A stretch of 64,000 bases of DNA from Paratinospora sagittata (GCA_035771175.1 CM069601.1:3370001-3434000); one strand, 5' to 3'. Shown: positions 1-10,477, counted from the stretch's first letter. Translations and numbers: made by a program. The notes: generated from the letters alone by a model not told the origin.

Positions 1-2214
1 ATGATCATAGGTGGGCTGTTTGTGAAAAATCATCTCAAAAGGGGTTTTTCCTTTAAGCACTGGTGTGGGAGTTCGGTTGATGAGGTAGGTGGAAACTAAG
101 ATGGCATCGCCCCAAAATTGTTTAGGAAGATTAGCTTGAAATAATAAGGCTCGTGCCACATTGAGAAGGTGGCGGTGTTTTCGTTCGGCAACTCCATTTT
201 GTTGTGGAGTGGAGACACAACTAGTCTGATGAATGATTCCTTTATCTGAATAAAATTTTGTCATTGTGAATTCGGAACCATTATCACTACGAAGAATTTT
301 AACTTTCAAGGAAAATTGTGTCTCAACCAAATTGATGAATGTGGTGATGTATTTAGGGGTGTCTGATTTATGATGCATCAAATAAACCCATGTACATCGA
401 GTATGATCATCGACAATAGTGAGAAAGTATCGTGCCCCAGTGATTGTAGGAATATGGTACCCTCCCCAGATATCAACATGAATTAATTCAAATGGTGCAT
501 GAGTATTAATGGAACTTAATGGAAATTGAGAACGAGTTTGTTTAGCTAATGGGCAAATTAAACAATCGTCAATATCACAAAAAAGCATGTCTTTAACAGA
601 ATGAGAAATCAAACGAAGACTCTTATTTGAAAGATGACCAAGGCGTTGATGCCAAAGTCTCGGGGAATGAGAGACTGCTGCGGTGACTGAGTTGCATATG
701 GGTTTCTTCGAAGTATCAAGGTAGTAAAGTCCTCCTCGTTCAGTTCCCGTCCCAATCATCTGCCCCGATCGTTGGTCCTGAAGCATACAGACATCATTAG
801 TAAATATAGCAAGGCAGTGGGAACTTTGAACAAGTTTGCTAATAGAAATCAGGTTTAATTTAAAAGAGGGAACACAGAGCACATCATGTAAGGCAAAATC
901 ATCAAAACGAATGCTGCCTGTGTGTGTGACGGCAGCCACTGCTCCATTGGGAAGGTGCACGGTTCGGTTGGTAACTTGAGAATTTGTAGTCAACAAGTCG
1001 GGAGAGCAAATCATGTGATCTGTGGCTCCAGTGTCAAGTATCCAACACATTCCTTTACCAAAAAAGGAAGCACAAAAGGTTGTACCTGAGAGATCACTCA
1101 TAGCAGATGTACTACCAACATGATTAGCCAAAGTATTGGGCTTATTGCTGTTGAGAAGCGTCATTAGATTCTGGTACTGTTCTGCTGTGAGATTGAAGGA
1201 GGTGGGAGGTGTTGCTGTATTGGCATCGACATGATGGACCTTAGAGGTAAAATTCTTACGCTCTTGTTGATCAGGTTTACCACCAGCGGAATTTATCTTG
1301 TGCAACTTACGACATACGTCAATGGTGTGACCGTTCCAGCCACAATAGTCGCATTTAAGATGTGCTCGACAAGTCTTTGAGGTGTGCCCAAGTTTGTCAC
1401 AAATTTCACATTTCAAATGAGGGTTTTTGGGTGTGAAATTTTTTCAAGAATTCCTTGAGTTGTTCCTTACGGCAAAGGCCGCAATGTCAGACATGGGTGC
1501 ACTTCCCTTTGCTATTGTTCGTTGTCTTTCGTCCTGGAGAATGAGAGAATGAGATTTGTTAACAGTAGGAAGTGGATCCATGAGTAGAATCTGTCCCCGA
1601 ACAACAGCATAAGTTTCATTAAGGCCCATGAGAAACTTCATAGTCTTTTGACTTTGTTGGAACTGTAGAACCTCTTTGACAGTGCCGCAAGTGCAGGTTG
1701 GAATAGAACACAGTGCGTCTCGTTCATCCCAGAGGCCTTTCAGCTTGGTGTAATAAGCACTAATGGTCATGTTGTCCTGTTTACAATCATGAATTCCTTC
1801 TTCAACATGAAAGAGATGGACACTATTGATGCGGGAAAAATGCTCCTTCAGGTCAGCCCAAATTTCATGAGCAACCTCGTTGTATATTACACTTGCTCCG
1901 ATATCGTGTGAGATTGAATTGAGAAGCCATGATTTCACGAGATTGTTGCAACGCGTCCACTGTTGGAGTTTTGTGGTAGATGTAGTTGGTGGTTTTTCAA
2001 TGGTGCCATTGATGAAGCCTTCTTTATTTTTGATGCTGAGGGCCATGAGCATGGCACGGCTCCAAGTACCGTAATTTTCTTCATTCAATGGTTGAGTAAC
2101 AAGCACAACTCCAGGTTGATCGGAGTGGTGGAGATAAAAAGGGTCAGTGAGATTATTGTAGTTGTTTGCCTCAAGCTTGGCTGAGTCTTGGGTTATATGG
2201 TCCTTTTCTGCCAT
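1..2214 (-). pseudogene. copia gag-pol polyprotein (gag, CCHC x2, protease, integrase); one internal stop; partial
   Basis: The ATG at 2214 starts a gag of the copia type (residues about 30-250, with the WSRAMLMAL and VKSWLLNSI segments typical of these gags). The frame meets TGA at 1444-1446. I read the same frame on to position 1 by hand and found no other stop. After the TGA come two CX2CX4HX4C zinc knuckles (about 1405-1318), a protease site WILDTGATDHM (about 1050-1018), a GAG-pre-integrase motif WHQRLGHL (about 650), and the integrase core: VDIWGG (about 470), RSDNGSEF (about 280) and TPQQNGVAERKH (about 205-175). The product would act in a cytoplasmic virus-like particle to copy and insert the element. 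It is one nonsense change away from an open polyprotein in the visible part. Reverse transcriptase is outside the window. Confidence 0.9.
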
Positions 2215-2341
2215 GTGTGTTGGCTAGAAGAAGAGAAGAATGATTGTTGTATAAGAAAAAAAATAAGATTCAGCACCGTGGCCTCTCGGAAAACCCTTTA
2301 AAAGGCAGCGGCGCAAAACGAAAGAAAGATAGAAGAAAACA

Positions 2342-2523
2342 AGCTTTCTCTTTGTGTTCCTGGAGGAGTTCAGGAAGATATTCAAACAAGAGAATCCTAA
2401 TGTGAAGGCGGTCTCAGCTGTTGGGAAAGTTGGAGGAGAGAAGTGGAAATCAATGTCTGCTGCAGAGAAAGCTCCCTATGAAGCTAAAGCTGCAAAAAAA
2501 AAAAGAAGACGGAGTATGAAACT
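2342..2523 (+). pseudogene. HMG-box (HMGB-type) gene fragment, antisense inside the copia leader
   Basis: Plus-strand translation gives an HMG-box stretch: VFLEEFRKIFKQENPNVKAV, then SAVGKVGGEKWKSMSAAEKA and PYEAKAAKK. This closely matches plant HMGB chromatin proteins, which bind and bend DNA in the nucleus. There is no start codon and only about 55 residues of the box remain. An A-tract near 2493-2503 shifts the frame; in the shifted frame KKTEYETL continues the box. The piece stops at the primer-binding site of the retrotransposon and lies opposite to gag. It runs without an intron, which suggests (inference) a copy taken from spliced RNA. It cannot make an HMGB protein as it stands. Confidence 0.8.
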
Positions 2524-2534
2524 CTCCGATACCA
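2524..2534 (-). other. primer-binding site of the copia element
   Basis: Read on the minus strand the site is TGGTATCGGAG. This is one base from TGGTATCAGAG, the site complementary to the 3' end of initiator methionine tRNA that copia elements use to prime minus-strand DNA synthesis. It directly follows the CA end of the LTR. Confidence 0.85.
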
Positions 2535-2579
2535 TGAAAGAATTCAATTCTCTGATTTTATTCATTGAAAGGGAAGGAA

Positions 2580-2587
2580 TATTTATA
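2580..2587 (-). promoter_or_regulatory. TATA box in the copia LTR
   Basis: TATAAATA on the minus strand, placed in the middle of the LTR and upstream of an AATAAA signal, as expected for the U3/R boundary of a small copia LTR. Confidence 0.6.
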
Positions 2588-2700
2588 CATAGCAGAGATC
2601 AATTTAGGATCCTAAAATAAAGCCTATACATTGTCATTGCCTAATCTACATTCTTGTATAAAAGAGAAACCAAACAACAGTGCACAAAATCAAGGAGATC

Positions 2701-2778
2701 TCAGATTTTGTGTATTAATGTATTTACATTCCTTAACAGCCCAGATTTTGTGCATTAATGTATTTACATTCCTTAACA
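2701..2778. repeat. two tandem 40-bp copies at the LTR end
   Basis: The unit ending in tttacattccttaaca occurs at 2701-2738 and 2741-2778, period 40. The copies differ at only a few bases. Both end in the reverse complement of the TGTTAAGG LTR start, so the LTR terminus is duplicated. Confidence 0.9.
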
Positions 2779-3665
2779 CTTTAACTATTTCTAACTCCGG
2801 CTAATTATTTTAGATATTTCTTTCTTCGATTTAAAGTGTCATGTTTACAGTCATATCATTATTAATTATAGATTTTTCTCTTCTTTTGCTATCATTACCA
2901 TTAGTTATCAACACGTCATTATTCATAAGTGACACATTTAATGATCTTCATTCTATATACTCAGAAGTTCTAACTAATTCATTCTCATTTGATCTCCAAT
3001 ATATTAGTTATTTAAAACAATATTATAATATATTTAGTAATTAACATTAAATTTGTGATTTTTGTTATTTATTCATTAAGATAAAATAAATATTTTATAC
3101 TATATATATATTGATGTGCAGCATTAGGTATTTGAATCTGTTTCTTTGCGAAGTCTAGTTTAGTAGATTCTTATTGTAGTTGATTTATCTAAATTTTCAA
3201 AGAATGAACTATTAAAGAGGAACTATATATTTAGGATAATAATAACAGAAGGAGGCCTGGTATACAAATTACTGTGTTTGAAACAAAGGTATAAGAAACA
3301 TGGCACGTAACGTTCTGGAGGCCCTTAGAGGAACGTTCCGACCATGTGACACTACGCGCGACAATCACGTGGCTCGAGGCGGACGGTGACGGCTCGATGC
3401 AGTCTGGTACGTGATTCAGTGCGAGTTACAAAAAAACGCTGTTTCCACGTGGACCCACAAAGCAATAGGTTTTGGTCGAGTGGGTCCCACACACTGTCCT
3501 GTCAAACGCCCGTACAGAAAAAGATTCGATTCACATCAACCGGCGGAAAATTTCATACCCTTTATTTTTTTTTTTACATTACTATTTTTCTTTTGTAAGT
3601 TCTTTGGGAGATTGATAAAGAGTGAAAATTTGTTTAAATTATTAAAACCCTTTTGCAAAACTATA
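2779..3665. other. intergenic, no gene recognised
   Basis: This stretch is AT-rich except for 3300-3545, which is clearly richer in G+C and has several ACGTG cores (for example cacgtgg and ccacgtgg). It resembles plant promoter sequence, but no coding region follows before the LTR at 3671. Short open frames here have no recognisable content. Confidence 0.5.
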
Positions 3666-3670
3666 CAAAC

Positions 3671-4788
3671 TGTTGGCCCACATTTAATAGTGGCCCCGTT
3701 TTAAATTAAAAAGAAAAAAGAAAAAGAAAAAAGATGGTCTCACAAATTTTATATAACACGAATAATTTAATCATAACCATTGATCTAGTAGATGAGATCT
3801 AATTCTGACCATTGATATAATAGTTGAGATCTAATCTTAATTATCTATTTATTACCAATTAATTATAAGTTTGTCATCTATAATAACTATAAATAAGGGT
3901 CAGATTTTAATTCAATTTATTCAAATCAAAACAATCAAAATCCTCTACAAGTTATCTACTAAAGAGTTTTTCTAGAATAAGAGAGAGAGTCTCATTGTTC
4001 TCTTCTTTAAAGTAAAGAGAGAGTTGTCAACTACAGTATATAGTGACGTTTTTACATTCTGTCCATAGACGTAGGTCTCAAAATCGAACCATGTAAAACT
4101 TGTCTATCTACTCTTTATATATATTGTCTTTATTTTATTATTTACTAGTGCAATATTGTATATGTTTCCCAAGAAGTGGTGTCAAAACCTCTGAAAAATT
4201 CTTAGTATATTTTGTGGTTGCGGTCTTAGCTGATCTTCCACATTAGAAAGATATTTTTCGAGACACAACACTATTATTCAAGTGTACGACACTATTCAAG
4301 AACGTGACACTATTTATGTATACGGTACTATTTATATAGAATAGTGAGAATCGACGTACATCAACTATTCACAACATACTACTATTCATGTGTGTATCCT
4401 AACAATGAATCAATGTATTATACCGTTACTTTGCTGAATCAACAATTGATTGAATTAGCCAGACTCAGAATTATTCTTAGTAACTTTAAATGGTTAACGG
4501 GAGACAGCTTACTGTTTCAAAATACTTAGTATTTAAGCGGGTCCATTGTAACCCCACCTCTCAGCCTGAGGACTAGTTTGGTTGATTTTATTAAAAATTG
4601 CTCACTCTGTAAAGGTAATACTAGATGTCTAAATAAGGCACGTTGGTACAACCGATCCTCATATGCATCACCAGACACTACAAATCAGGTAGAAATGCAA
4701 CAGGCGAATAAACAATTTAGCAGGTTTCAGTTCAGCACATCCCCTCCAATTTATTATTATTTGGTGTTGGTCAAATCTTGCATTAATA
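3671..4788 (+). repeat. left LTR of element A
   Basis: Starts tgttggcccacatttaatag and ends ttgcattaata, where the final CA has decayed to TA. It contains a TATAAATA promoter-like box near 3890, the copia-like segment gacgtaggtctc...cgaaccatgtaaaac (about 4068-4100) and a degenerate copia-type primer site near 4172. It aligns with 7181-8359 over its whole length. Confidence 0.88.
4270..4345 (+). repeat. short subrepeats inside the LTR
   Basis: Imperfect copies of a unit of roughly 17-20 bases, centred on acactattcaNgtgtacg, follow one another. The same array is in the other LTR copies at about 7808-7920 and 15960-16075, with different numbers of intact units. Confidence 0.65.
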
Positions 4789-5224
4789 TTTGGCGTCGTC
4801 TGTGTGAACGACTGATCAAGTTCGTTTCCCTATCAATCTGAATAAAAAAGATTGAGCATCACATCATCTAGAGAATAAGCTAAGAAACAAACTCCAACAA
4901 GTTGAAGTAATCGCCTACTACCAAGAAGCATGGAAGCAGCTCCGCTACCTAGTCCCTGCTCGCCCACGCCGACATTAAGGACTTTGGCCTTGAGGTACGC
5001 GCTCCTTATGATTGAGTTACGCTCCCCAAAAAACCACAGGCCAAAACGTGAGTTGTACACGTATCAAATAACATAAGTCACAGGCCAATGACGAACTACT
5101 GTTTGATCAAAGCCTAGGGGATAGGATGTAATACCCCGAAAATCTCAAGAAGTACTGCCAAATAGAAAAGGACAGGCGGCCCATGAAATTCTACTATTGT
5201 GAATAGATTAAGAAGTTTCACATA

Positions 5225-5365
5225 TCGTTATCCTAATCGGGATTCTACGGAGCAAGGTCGACTATACAATTGCAACTCCAAAATTCTACGTAGCAAGGTT
5301 GACTATACAGCTACAATTCCAGAATTCTATGCGGCAAGATCGACTATAAAGCTACAATTACCTTA
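5225..5365 (+). repeat. about 45-bp imperfect tandem repeats in element A
   Basis: Three diverged units with the core gaattctacgNNgcaag and cgactatacag follow one another. The equivalent array in the second element is at about 13070-13190. Confidence 0.7.
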
Positions 5366-5871
5366 GGACCTTGAGCTAAGCTCGGTCCAAGAAGAAGAGT
5401 AAAATCTTACAATGCATTGACATGCAGAACACCTCAAGAGATGCTGATAATAAAGCACTAGCAGTCAGAAGTTCATTTTCTACTTCGTTTAAGAAGTTAG
5501 TTTACAACATCGACAAAGTACCATCATATGCTTCTTTCTACGACACAAAGACCAGAAAACTACAAGTGTTATAATGCCTTGGGGTAGGTTCCATCTTATC
5601 ACCGAGAAAAAGAGTCTAACTTGCAGGTACTCTCACTAACTTGACAATCCAACGAACGATCTCGACAACATCATTATCCAAAAGTTTGCGACAAATTTAC
5701 AACTGGTTAACTGAAAAGTACTACAAACAACTACCAGTGGATTTAACTATAGAGATAAGTTCTACAAAATGCATTCGACTTCAAGGATTACAAGTTTTAC
5801 GCGACTTGCCAAAACCAGGTGGGGGAGAAACCAATGAAGTCCTGGGAGCATCATTCAAAGTACCTCTTGCA

Positions 5872-7130
5872 GAATAACTTTTTTGAGTTTTAAGAACTAC
5901 TGATATTTTGACTTTTTCCCGGACTGGTATTGCGGCTTTCTCAGGACCAACCGATGCTCGAGGAAGCTCAACAACAAGAGCCTTGGCTTTCTCACTAGTC
6001 GAGGTATTGGCCTCATCTCCAGCCCACGATCAGGTCCCCTCTGCAACTGAACCTGCAACTTTATCTACAACCGAAGTCTTTCCTTTCCTCGACGTCAGCG
6101 CCATGAGCCGGTCTGTCACAGCTTGTTGTCTAGCTTTCACAGCCTCCTCTTCCCTAGGTTTTTGTGCAGTTTTCTCCTGCCTTTTAGCCGTAAGAAATAC
6201 TATCATGTCGATGTGGTCCTTGAAGAAAGCGCCTATATCATACATAGCATCATAGGCACTTTGCATATACCGCTCCTGTAGAAATAAGCCACACTCCACA
6301 GACTTTTTAAATTAGGATAGAATCTCGTTATCTACCCTATTTGTCTCATCACGCTTTGCCTCGAGCTCAGCACCTTTCACGGTCAAATCGGCTTCAAAAA
6401 ATTCAATTGTTTTCTTTTGCTGGTACAAAAGAGCACGTCACTCCGCCTCCTCGACGACCAACTCTTTCTCGTAACCCGCCAACTTCCTCCTAAGCTCGAC
6501 AATCTCGACATCCTTTTTAGATAAGTCGACTCATTACAAGCTATCGCCTACTCAACCTGTTTTAGGGAGACCATGGCATTCACGACAATCTGTGTAGCAA
6601 TTAACCGAGGCAGAAGGAGCAAGTGAATTAGATGTAGTACAAACAAAAAAAATAAAAATAAATATACCCCTACTGGATTGGTAGCGCACAGTTTAAGGTT
6701 GACAACATATGTTTTCTTATGCGCCTTCTCAGTAACATCTTGCGAACACCCAACTAGGCAGCCAGCAAGAGAAAACTCAAGACCACTAAATTTAGCTCGT
6801 TCCACCTCGCCTCTATGCTGAGGTCCACAAAAGAAGGGAGCTGAGACGGGTGCCCATCAGAAAACTCAGCAAAGGTGCCCTTTAAGTTCCGGTAAGACAC
6901 CTCTGGGTAAAGCCAAAATAATGGGAAGATCGACAGCGGAAGAAGAACCTGCCACATTCCCATGATGAGCCCTCAACGTTGCTTCAACAAAACTGCTTCT
7001 CAGAATCGCTAATGCCCATGTTAAGTCCTGACATCTCTCATCAAAAATTTCTTTGTAAGATGAATTCTCAACAAAACTCTCCCTAGCAGATTGCTTCTTC
7101 ACCCCCTTCGTCTCCAACTATCAAGAAGGA
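5872..7130 (-). pseudogene. antisense coiled-coil gene of element A, broken
   Basis: Runs opposite to the LTR direction. Recognisable blocks on the minus strand are a part with SFVEATLRAHHGN and PRGVLPEL (about 7010-6870), a part with PSQLPSFVDLSIEARWNELN (about 6850-6790), NLKLCATNPVG (about 6700-6670), a candidate 78-bp intron (6590-6667, GT-AG) and a downstream part with ERYMQSAYDAMYDIGAFFKD (about 6270-6210) and a charged tail. The blocks are in different frames with stops, so it is dead. It resembles the antisense gene that Tat-lineage plant Ty3/gypsy elements carry, often annotated as putative gypsy type transposon; that link is from memory of the family. The biochemical role is unknown. 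The copy at 14040-15380 is better preserved. Confidence 0.6.
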
Positions 7131-7180
7131 AATAAATAGACAAGAGGCTTCAACCAACTTAATCAGAGCGTGGGGGTAGA

Positions 7181-8359
7181 TGTTGGGCCCACATTTAGTG
7201 GTGGGCTCCCCTTCAAATTAAAAAAGGAAAAGAAATAAAAATGGTGGGTCTCACATGATTTATATAAAACAAATGATTTAATCCTAACCATTAATCTAGT
7301 AAGTGAGATCTAATCCTAGCCATTGATCTGGTAGGTGAGATCTAATCCTGACCATTGATCTAGTAGTTGAGATCTAATCCTAGCCATCTATTCATTACCA
7401 ATTAATTACAAATTTGTCATCTATCATAACTATAAATAGGGGCTCAGATTTCAATTCAATTCATTCAGATCTAAATGATCAAAATCCTCTGCGAGTTCTC
7501 TACTAAAGAGTTTTTCTAGATCAAGAGAGAGAGACTTATTGTTCTCTTTTTGAAAGTCAATAGAGTTGTAATCTACAGTCTATAGTGAAGTTTCTAGATT
7601 ATGCCCGTGAACGTAGGTCTCAGAACCGAACCACGTAAAACTTTTGTCTCTCTACTCTTTATAGTTATTGTTTTTATTTTACCATTTAGTAGTACAATAT
7701 TGTATATGTTTTCCAAGAAGTGGTATCAGAACCTCTGAAAAATTCTTAGTATGCTTTGTGGTTGCGGCCTTGGCTGATCTTCCACATCAGAAAGGTCTTT
7801 TTCGAGACACAACTATTCACATATATGACACTATTCACATGTACGCTATTCACGTGTACGACACTATTAACAAACGTGACTCTATTCATGTATACGATAT
7901 TATTCATGTGAAATTGTGAGAATCAGCGTACATTAACTATTCACAACATACTACTATTCATGTGTGTACCTTGACGAGGAATCAATGTATTATATCGTTA
8001 CTCTGCTGAATCAGCAATTGATTGAATTAGTTAGACTCAGTCTTATCCTTAGTAACTTTAAATGGTGAACGAGAGACAACTTGATGTTTCAGAAGACTTG
8101 GTATTTAAGTGGACCCATTGAAATCCACCTCTCAGCCTGAGGATTAGTTTGATTGATTTTATTGAAAGTTGCTCACTCTATAAAGATAATACCAGATGTC
8201 TAAATAAGGCACGTTGGTACAACCAGTCCTCATATGCATCACCAGACACTATAAATCAGGCAGAAATACAACAGGTGAACAAACAACTTGGCAGGTTCCA
8301 GCTCAGCACGTTCCTTCCAATTTATTATCATTTGATATTAGTCAAATCTTGCATCAACA
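7181..8359 (+). repeat. right LTR of element A
   Basis: Starts tgttgggcccacatttagtg and ends ttgcatcaaca, followed by the CAAAC duplication. It contains TATAAATA near 7430, the copia-like R/U5 segment (about 7605-7715), the near-perfect copia primer site TGGTATCAGAAC (7721-7732) and then about 630 further bases that are also present in the left LTR. Confidence 0.9.
7721..7732 (+). other. initiator-tRNA-type primer-binding site embedded within an LTR
   Basis: TGGTATCAGAAC differs by one base from the copia primer site TGGTATCAGAGC and follows copia-like U5 sequence. It lies about 630 bp inside the repeat, not at its end, so it is probably a relic of a copia ancestor. Confidence 0.6.
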
Positions 8360-8629
8360 CAAACTAATTAATATTTCATTGATGTTATATTTATATTTGT
8401 AAGTTATTTAGGAAATGCTATTCTAGATTTTTTAAAAATGTAATTATATGAACTATACTTTCACATTCATCAGATAATTAATTATATAGATATTTAATAA
8501 ATATCACGACAAAGTTGTACATGTAGTTGTTCTACAAAATATACAACTACATACCCATATAGATCTACACTTTCATGTTTATATAATAAATTTTAAGGGG
8601 GTAATGAGTAAGTAACTTAATGCAAACAT

Positions 8630-8826
8630 TGCCAACAAGAAGTTGATCTAATGGTCATAAGGCAGTTTGAGGAAGTAGAAGTACCCAAGTTTGAAACTCG
8701 TCCTTAGTTCCCTTCCAATTTTCAATGAATTAGTAATGAGAGGATTGGTGGGGCTTTGTCCCAAACTTAGGGCGCCCTGCTACCCGTAGGGTAAGCGCAC
8801 AAGATTTGGTTATATCTACTTAAAAA
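8630..8826 (+). mobile_element. SINE with target-site duplications
   Basis: A 197-bp unit with a tRNA-like A box region (ctaatggtcataaggcag) and B box region (aagtttgaaactcgtcc), ending in a short A-run. It is flanked by a 16-bp duplication aacttaatgYaaacat at 8614-8629 and 8827-8842 with one mismatch. SINEs are copied from RNA polymerase III transcripts by LINE enzymes. Confidence 0.8.
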
Positions 8827-8954
8827 AACTTAATGTAAACATCCTCCTTTATCTCATTAATTTTAAAACTAATTATAATTAAAATATACAAAATTAAATA
8901 AGAAAAATAGTTGGCTAAGTAGAAACGAGTTCAAATACTTAAGTAAGACTTAAA

Positions 8955-9145
8955 TCAATGAGTGGTTGGCTCAGTAAAAATAAAAGTGGGTTGAGTCCTA
9001 AAGTTGTCCTTGTATAAAACTTTCAATGTTCAATTTTTAGAGGCACCTTCGTTAGGAATAGTCTACCATTCCGCTTTCATCTTGAACTAAGATTAGTCTC
9101 ATACTCTAAGATCTTGTTTGGCACACAAGATAGAATGAGATTGAA
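8955..9145 (+). repeat. SINE-like fragment
   Basis: gagtggttggctcagt is an A-box-like start. The stretch matches, with many changes, the SINE-like unit at 39805-39995 (shared gggttgagtc, gtccttgtat and ctaccattcc). No target duplication was found. Confidence 0.5.
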
Positions 9146-10257
9146 CTAAATATAGTTTAAATTCTATATTTGAGTGTGAGGTGAGATGAGATAAAAATAA
9201 TCTTACTTCATCATGTTATCCCGTTCTAATAGGATAAAATAATCTTACCATTAGTTAGGATTATTTTATCCCACCACTCTTTTCTTATTTTTTTACTGCA
9301 TTTTGCTGCTCTTTTTCTACGCATCTCTTTTTTCTTCTTCCTAATTCTTCATTCTTTTTTTTAAAAAAAATAAATAAAATTGATTAACGGCTACGGCTTT
9401 GCGATCGTAAAATCTATATTTTTTTTATTTTTTACTTTTTATATAATTTTCTTTAAAGATATTTTTATGTGATTTAATTAAAAAATTAATTATTTTTTGT
9501 TGCAATTTCAAACTTATCACTAAACACATAATTATTTTATTTTTAATTTTATTCTATTCAATCTAATCTAATTACATAAAAACAATTCTATTAAATAAGT
9601 GTGAAGATACCTCTTAGAAAAAAAAAAAAAAAAAAAAGGACTTAATTTATTACTTGTGGTATGTGCGAACTGGTTAGTGGCTGTCTATGACTTTTAGCGG
9701 TATAATGATTGAAGTGTGGAAAGGCCATAGAGATAACTATAAGACAAGGTGTAATGTTGGGTAGAGAAACGCAAATGTAGAAGGTGGGACATTATAAGAG
9801 ATAAAGGGCATGTTTAGGAGTTAAAGAAAGTGCACATAATAAAATATACAAATAGATAGGAAGATAGAGTAGTACCTTACACATAAAAACACAGTTGGTG
9901 TGTGACTCCGTGTAGTTAATATTATCCTATGCTTTGTAGCTTGTCCATACAATATGAACATATTCTTCTGTATTTGCTTTGGAAATTAAAAAGGGCAAAA
10001 AATAAAAATAAGAAAAAAGTATATAGTATTTGCAAGCTAGTGGGAAGTCCCCACCACCCGGAAACGACAATGACATTTTTTATCAAATTGTCTCGTTTCA
10101 TGGACTGAGCAAATTGATTGGTCAGAAATACCGTTCCCCTCGTGTCCCTTACCATACATTAAATTAATTACTAAAGTCAATTCTTATATCAAGTTAACCT
10201 CTTAATAATTAGTACCCTAATTAACACCTACATATATATATATATATAAGTGCGGTG
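9146..10257. other. intergenic, no gene recognised
   Basis: Very AT-rich, with a poly-A run at about 9620-9638 and a (TA)n run near 10232-10248. Short open frames have no recognisable content. Confidence 0.5.
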
Positions 10258-10265
10258 GGGGGACC

Positions 10266-10477
10266 TTGGTTGATTTTATTGAAATTTGCTCACTCTGTAA
10301 AGGTAATACTAAATGTCTAAAAAAGGTACGTTGGTATAGTCAATCCTCATATGCATCATCAGACACTACAAATCAGGTAGAAATACAATAAGCAAAATAA
10401 ACAACTTGGTAGGTTTCAGCTCAACACGTCTTCTCCAATTTATTACTATTTGGTGTTGGTCAAATCATGCACCAACA
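10266..10477 (+). repeat. left LTR of element B, only its 3' end
   Basis: Matches the last about 210 bp of the element A LTRs, from ttggttgattttattg to gcaccaaca. Upstream is a (TA)n microsatellite and a G-rich patch, so the break point is near 10260. Confidence 0.82.

Larger units (their letters stand above)
1..2778 (-). mobile_element. Ty1/copia LTR retrotransposon, 5' part (continues past window start)
   Basis: On the minus strand the order is LTR (2778-2535), primer-binding site (2534-2524), leader with an inserted HMG-box fragment (2523-2342), then gag, zinc knuckles, protease, GAG-pre-integrase and integrase down to position 1. Protease before integrase, with reverse transcriptase expected after integrase, is the Ty1/copia order. 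The reverse transcriptase, RNase H and second LTR must lie left of the window, so target duplications cannot be checked. The coding region is almost undamaged, which suggests a fairly recent insertion. Confidence 0.93.
2535..2778 (-). repeat. 5' LTR of the copia element (244 bp)
   Basis: On the minus strand it begins TGTTAAGGAATG (2778) and ends TTCTTTCA (2535), next to the primer-binding site. It holds a TATAAATA box at 2587-2580 and, shortly downstream, an AATAAA polyadenylation-type signal. The first 78 bases are a 40-bp unit present twice (see the separate repeat entry), so an alternative original LTR start is 2738. Confidence 0.85.
3671..8359 (+). mobile_element. complete non-autonomous LTR retrotransposon with 1.1-kb LTRs (element A)
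   Basis: Two direct repeats, 3671-4788 and 7181-8359, start TGTTGG and end TTGCATYAAYA. They flank a 2.4-kb interior. The five bases CAAAC occur directly outside both ends (3666-3670 and 8360-8364), a perfect target duplication. After the left LTR comes TTTGGCGTCGTCTGTG, which resembles the TTGGCGCCGTCTGTGGG sequence next to many plant Ty3/gypsy LTRs. A purine run GCGTGGGGGTAGA precedes the right LTR. No gag, protease, integrase or reverse transcriptase is present. The interior holds an antisense coiled-coil gene remnant, so movement would need proteins from another element. Confidence 0.9.

Noticed and set aside
5225..5365. Regular repeats considered as a CRISPR-like array
   Set aside because: Units are diverged and contiguous without unique spacers of equal length, and the same array is an internal part of two LTR elements in a plant genome.
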